Origin: Candidatus Zixiibacteriota bacterium | GTDB taxonomy: Bacteria > Zixibacteria > MSB-5A5 > JAUVRN01 | Direction of reading: 5' to 3' | Assembly (NCBI GenBank): GCA_030597645.1 | Contig: JAUVRN010000049.1 | Coordinates: forward strand, 1-9,262 | Length of the DNA: 9,262 nucleotides | Part shown: piece after piece, positions 6,392 to 9,262 of the stretch | How positions within the stretch are numbered: the stretch's first letter is position 1 | Layout of the letters: every line of letters starts with the position of its first letter | Made by a program: the position numbers and the translations under genes | The notes under the pieces: generated by a model | What the model was told of the DNA's origin: nothing | Databases searched by the model: none | What the model saw: only the letters and a program-made list of their open reading frames with translations

Positions 6392-6943
6392 CTAGAAATC
6401 CAGTCCGCGCTGGGCCTTCATGCCCTTCCGGAACGGGTGCTTGATCTCCTTCATCTCTGTGACCAGATCAGCGATGTCGATGAGTTCCGGGGGGGCGTCG
6501 CGGCCGGTGCACACCACGTGCATTTTGGGCGGCCGTTTCCTGACCACGTCGATCACAGCCTGAGGCGTCAGCAGCTTGAGTCCGAGCGCCACGTTGACTT
6601 CGTCCAGGATGACGATGTCGTGTTCGCCCCGGGTGATCACCTGCTCCACCTCGGCCAGGGTCTCCCGCGCGGCTTTTTCGTGCTCGTCACGCGGCAGCTT
6701 GTCGTCGATGATGCCGACGAACCCCTTACCCATCGCCTCAAACGAAACCTCCGGTGCCAGACGGCGGACGCCGTCCTTTTCGCCGTAGTGCCACGACCCC
6801 TTGACGAACTGGATGATCGCCACGCGCATGCCGTAGCCGACGGCACGAACGCACAGTCCCAGCGCCGCGGTGGTCTTGCCCTTGCCGTCGCCGGTGTAGA
6901 CGATCAGCAGGCCGCGGGGCGCGGCTTCGGCACGATCACTCAT
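6392..6943 (-). CDS. cobO: Cob(I)yrinic acid a,c-diamide adenosyltransferase (CobO/BtuR/CobA type)
   Basis: This cytoplasmic enzyme transfers the 5'-deoxyadenosyl group of ATP to the cobalt of reduced corrinoids, the step that makes coenzyme B12. At 183 residues it has the usual length. A Walker A-type loop GDGKGKTT (18-25) is followed by VILDEVNVAL (111-120) with the family LDE. TGRDAP (146-151) and the C-terminal HPFRKGMKAQRGLDF are hallmarks of the CobA/BtuR family rather than PduO or EutT. The start ATG overlaps the stop of the upstream propeller gene as ATGAGTGA and has no clear Shine-Dalgarno of its own, so translation is probably coupled. No other cobalamin gene is in the window; with no de novo pathway in view, salvage and remodelling are equally possible. 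The family is very sure; the symbol could equally be btuR or cobA. Confidence 0.95.
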   Translation of the reverse strand: MSDRAEAAPRGLLIVYTGDGKGKTTAALGLCVRAVGYGMRVAIIQFVKGSWHYGEKDGVRRLAPEVSFEAMGKGFVGIIDDKLPRDEHEKAARETLAEVEQVITRGEHDIVILDEVNVALGLKLLTPQAVIDVVRKRPPKMHVVCTGRDAPPELIDIADLVTEMKEIKHPFRKGMKAQRGLDF

Positions 6944-7958
6944 GCACGGGATTGGAGAACATCGGGTACGAATCGGGTCCGGACCGGGTGAGCGACTTGA
7001 GATTGCGGCCGTTGCGGTCCACCATTAGGATGCTGCCTTTGACGTTGCCGAACACGATCCAGTTGCCGTCCGGCGACCACGAGGGTGAGGCCGATATGAG
7101 ATCGAACCCTTTGAGCGGTTCGTAGATCACCCGGTTGAGTTCACGCTCGAAATCGTAGAGCGCAAGAGAGCGTGGATTCTCGCTGATGTCCACGTAGGCC
7201 AGGTAGCGGCCATCGGGTGACCAGGCAGGACCGGACGACACCGGTATCTGCGCGGCCTTGTCCGTCCACTCCTTCATGGTGCCCTTGAACCCCTTGGCCG
7301 GGATGATCGCGATACCGAGGGTCGGCTTGGGCGACGCCATGAGGTCGGCCCGGGTGACGGCGACGGCAATCTGCTGGCCGTCCGGGGAGACGGCAGGGGT
7401 CAACAGCTGCAGATCGGGCGTGGCGTTGCCGAGGTTGACGTTTTTCGGCAAAGGACTGCCGTAGGTGCCGCCCACGTACACCTGAAAAAGGGGTACCTCT
7501 TTCGACAGATCGAGGGCGCTGAGATTGCGAGTGAAAGCAATCCGATCTCCGTCCGGAAAGTAGCTCGGTGAGGCACTGATCGCGTCGGTGGTAACCTGTT
7601 TTATGCTTTTAGGCGCGGCCACGCGTGTCGCGAAAATGTCGTAGAGCTTGATCTTGCCACCGCCCCCGTTGGGGAGCACGTACTGCTGGTAGCCGTCCTG
7701 GCAGAATAGAATCTCCTGATTGTCGGGCGACCAGACGATCTTGTTGGCCAGCTTGCTCGAGGTCACGATCTCCCGCGGATTGCTGCCGTCGGCCTCCATG
7801 AGCCAGAGGTCGCGATCACGCGAGAACGCGATCTGACCGGTCGGGGGCGGATAGCCACCCTCCGGCGCCGCCTTGAACTGGGCCCGTGTCGCTTCGTACA
7901 TCCCGGGCGCGCTCACCAACAGCGCCAGGACCATGATCCACCTGAACGATCTCACCAT
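6936..7958 (-). CDS. Exported PD40/TolB-like beta-propeller protein
   Basis: This 340-residue protein has an N-terminal signal sequence: basic MVRSFRW, a hydrophobic stretch at about 8-19, and a likely cut near TRAQ at about 27. The mature part is a WD40-like (PD40) beta-propeller. Its blade motifs are WSPDN (76-80), FPDG (134-137), SPDG (191-194), WSPDG (246-250) and WSPDG (294-298), each followed by a hydrophobic strand such as RYLAYV or NWIVFG. The last blade stops at DSYPMFSNPVHE just where another SPDG would be expected. The N-terminal strand GQIAFSRDRDLWLM (41-54) may close the ring. Such proteins act in the periplasm or at the cell surface, often by protein binding. No peptidase or Pal-related domain is attached, so a true TolB role is unlikely. 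ATG 7958 is preceded by AGAGGGAG at 4 nt. It lies 18 nt after dcd and overlaps cobO by 8 nt. Its specific function is unknown. Confidence 0.85.
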   Translation of the reverse strand: MVRSFRWIMVLALLVSAPGMYEATRAQFKAAPEGGYPPPTGQIAFSRDRDLWLMEADGSNPREIVTSSKLANKIVWSPDNQEILFCQDGYQQYVLPNGGGGKIKLYDIFATRVAAPKSIKQVTTDAISASPSYFPDGDRIAFTRNLSALDLSKEVPLFQVYVGGTYGSPLPKNVNLGNATPDLQLLTPAVSPDGQQIAVAVTRADLMASPKPTLGIAIIPAKGFKGTMKEWTDKAAQIPVSSGPAWSPDGRYLAYVDISENPRSLALYDFERELNRVIYEPLKGFDLISASPSWSPDGNWIVFGNVKGSILMVDRNGRNLKSLTRSGPDSYPMFSNPVHE

Positions 7959-7962
7959 GCTG

Positions 7963-7970
7963 CTCCCTCT
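7963..7970 (-). promoter_or_regulatory. Ribosome binding site of the propeller gene
   Basis: AGAGGGAG on the minus strand ends 4 nt before ATG 7958 and lies within the 18-nt gap after the dcd stop. This is consistent with co-transcription but independent initiation. Confidence 0.55.
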
Positions 7971-7976
7971 ATCCGT

Positions 7977-8537
7977 TTATCGATCCATCCGCGGCAGCGT
8001 AATGCGCTTCTGGGCCTGGTACTTCCCCTTCTTGTCCGCGTAGGAGACGCGGCATTCCTCGTCCGATTCGAGAAACAGGATCTGGGCGATTCCCTCGTTG
8101 GCGTAGATGCGGGCGGGCAGCGGCGTGGTGTTGGATATTTCCAGCGTGGCGTGGCCTTCCCACTCAGGCTCGAAAGGGGTGACATTCACTATTATACCAC
8201 AGCGGGCGTAAGTGGATTTGCCGACGCACAGGGTCAGCACATTTCTCGGAATCCTGAAGTACTCCACGGTCCGAGCCAGGGCGAATGAATTGGGTGGGAT
8301 CAGCACCGAGCGGGCCTTGACCTGTACAAAGGCCGCCTTGTCAAACTGCTTGGGATCGATCTCCGTGGACCCGACGTTGGTGAAGATCAAGAACTCGTCC
8401 GAGACACGTATGTCGTAACCGTACGACGAAAGACCGTAGGATATCTTGCCCTTTCGAACCTGGCTGCTGGAAAACGGCTTGATCATCCCGTGACGGCGAG
8501 CCATTTGGGCAATCCAGCGATCGTTCTTGATGGACAT
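7977..8537 (-). CDS. dcd: dCTP deaminase
   Basis: This cytoplasmic enzyme deaminates dCTP to dUTP, supplying dUMP for thymidylate synthesis. At 186 residues it has the standard length. The N-terminal IKPFSSSQVRKG and SYGLSSYGYDIR blocks are typical. The active-site region GKSTYARCG (106-114) supplies the Ser and Arg equivalent to those in the E. coli enzyme. TLEISN carries the catalytic Glu at 133. The C-terminal YADKKGKYQAQ (166-176) is the lid that closes over the triphosphate. I see nothing that separates a monofunctional deaminase from a bifunctional deaminase/dUTPase with certainty. The frame stays open up to an ATG at 8624, but that start would add 29 residues unlike the family and overlap sfsA; MSIKNDRWI at 8537 is the conserved start. 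No Shine-Dalgarno precedes 8537, and a promoter -10 lies only 8 nt away, suggesting a nearly leaderless mRNA. Confidence 0.96.
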   Translation of the reverse strand: MSIKNDRWIAQMARRHGMIKPFSSSQVRKGKISYGLSSYGYDIRVSDEFLIFTNVGSTEIDPKQFDKAAFVQVKARSVLIPPNSFALARTVEYFRIPRNVLTLCVGKSTYARCGIIVNVTPFEPEWEGHATLEISNTTPLPARIYANEGIAQILFLESDEECRVSYADKKGKYQAQKRITLPRMDR

Positions 8538-8545
8538 GGGGCGGG

Positions 8546-8573
8546 AATATAGGTCTAAGAGACGGCGGCGCAA
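8546..8573 (-). promoter_or_regulatory. Candidate promoter of dcd predicting a near-leaderless transcript
   Basis: TTGCGC (8568-8573) and TATATT (8546-8551) are separated by 16 nt on the minus strand, within the 61-nt gap after sfsA. The -10 ends 8 nt before the dcd ATG, so transcription would begin about 0-3 nt from the start codon. That agrees with the absence of a ribosome binding site. The leuS promoter candidate has the same spacing and -10 sequence. Confidence 0.5.
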
Positions 8574-8598
8574 GGCGTTTGGCAGTTGAAGCGATACT

Positions 8599-9262
8599 TT
8601 AGGCAAGCTCCACAGGAATCCCATCCATCAACCGGATACCCCGGGGACTGACGCGGCAACGCCTGGCCAGCAGGCGGACTCCTGCGGCAGCGGCACGGGC
8701 CAGGGCGTCGGCGAACTGCGGGTCCCGATGCCGATGAGGTCTCACGCGGTCCGCATCCGGGCGCTGGATGACGAAGAGGACGACAGCCCTGTCGCCTCTC
8801 TCGACCAGAGAGCTGAGATGCTCCAGATGGCGCCGGCCTCGTGTCGTTGGCGCGTCTGGAAAAAGCGCCACCCGGCCCTCGACGAGGCTCGCGGATTTGA
8901 CCTCGATCCAGGTGGGTGGAAGGCTGCCTAGCTGGAAATCGAAGCGGCTGCGGCCTGCAGAGACCTCAGAGCGGACATTGGCACCATCTCCGACCTCAGG
9001 CAGCCTGCCTGCCCTCAATGCCTCTCCTACCAGCCTATTGGGCAGGCTGGAGTAGATCGAGACCCAGGCCCGGCCCTGGCGGGCCAGAAAGATGTCGTGA
9101 GTGGTCTTCCGACCGGGGGGAGCGGGGCGGACCCAGATGGCTGCGCCCGGGTAGAGTAGCTCTTCGAGTCGGCCGGGATCGTGCACGTGAGCACGATATC
9201 GGCGGCCCCTCAGCCGGATGATGGCTACGAAGCGGTTGGGCCGCTCAATGAGCCGTGCCTCC
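8599..9262 (-). CDS. sfsA: SfsA family protein (sugar fermentation stimulation), 5' end beyond right edge
   Basis: About 220 residues are visible, starting in mid-gene with EARLIERPNRFVAIIRLRG, which matches the SfsA N-terminal RL..R..RF.A.V pattern. AHVHDPGRL follows, equivalent to the family AHCPNTGRL. SLPNRLVGEAL, then RSRFDF with WIEVKSASLV, FPDAPTTRGRRHL and VLFVIQRPDADRVRP complete the family signature. The Asp of FDF (visible residue 108) and the Glu and Lys of IEVK (120 and 122) match the PD-(D/E)xK nuclease-like core described for SfsA. The C-terminus CRVSPRGIRL is standard. SfsA is a nucleic-acid-binding protein first linked to maltose metabolism in E. coli; its exact role is unsettled. 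A GTG at 9186 lies in frame, but it falls inside the conserved AHVHDPG block, so the true start is off the window, probably only a few codons further on. dcd follows 61 nt downstream. Confidence 0.95.
   Translation of the reverse strand, partial: EARLIERPNRFVAIIRLRGRRYRAHVHDPGRLEELLYPGAAIWVRPAPPGRKTTHDIFLARQGRAWVSIYSSLPNRLVGEALRAGRLPEVGDGANVRSEVSAGRSRFDFQLGSLPPTWIEVKSASLVEGRVALFPDAPTTRGRRHLEHLSSLVERGDRAVVLFVIQRPDADRVRPHRHRDPQFADALARAAAAGVRLLARRCRVSPRGIRLMDGIPVELA

Noticed and set aside
6936..7958. The propeller gene as tolB
   Set aside because: It lacks the N-terminal TolB domain, and no tolA, tolQ, tolR or pal is nearby; only the PD40 repeats match.
8538..8624. Upstream ATG giving dcd 29 extra N-terminal residues
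   Set aside because: The extra residues do not resemble dCTP deaminases, the extension would overlap the end of sfsA, and it spans the promoter candidate.
9184..9186. GTG as the start of sfsA
   Set aside because: The frame continues upstream to the window edge with the conserved RLIERPNRFVA block, and the GTG falls inside the AHVHDPGRL motif.

Overview
The window is GC-rich and densely coding. It holds eight protein genes, all on the minus strand, so transcription runs from high to low coordinates. I see no tRNA, rRNA, CRISPR array, insertion sequence or phage gene. The gene set is bacterial and mostly housekeeping. The lineage hint comes from three secreted or surface proteins: a GWxTD-type protein, a PD40 beta-propeller, and a PilX-type pilin with DxNxNGxxDxGE acidic loops. 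That combination is typical of GC-rich FCB-related phyla (Gemmatimonadota, Zixibacteria, Eisenbacteria, Latescibacterota and similar). This placement is an inference from protein style, not a demonstrated affiliation.

In order of transcription: (i) sfsA, whose start lies beyond the right edge (8599 to >9262). (ii) A tight cluster of dcd (dCTP deaminase, 7977-8537), an exported PD40/TolB-like propeller (6936-7958) and a cobalamin adenosyltransferase (cobO family, 6392-6943). dcd and the propeller are 18 nt apart, and the propeller and cobO overlap by 8 nt, so these three probably share one message. (iii) trxB, thioredoxin reductase (5355-6299), behind a weak terminator-like hairpin. (iv) An exported GWxTD-like protein of unknown function (3832-5220) with a GTG start and a strong ribosome binding site. 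(v) leuS, leucyl-tRNA synthetase (1278-3749), with its own promoter candidate. (vi) A 306-nt gap holding a degenerate second copy of the leuS 3' end. (vii) The 5' part of a PilX-like minor pilin gene that runs off the left edge (<1-971).

The genes do not form one obvious pathway. dcd feeds dUMP/dTTP synthesis, cobO makes adenosyl-corrinoid, trxB maintains thiol redox balance and leuS charges tRNA-Leu. The two exported proteins and the pilin belong to the envelope. I did not find a clear new system. The points most worth a second look are the leuS 3'-end duplication, an unusual HWR in place of HRR in the NADPH site of TrxB, a matched pair of TTGCRC-N16-TATATT promoters (one predicting a nearly leaderless dcd mRNA), calcium-loop-like repeats in the pilin, and the translational overlap between the propeller gene and cobO.
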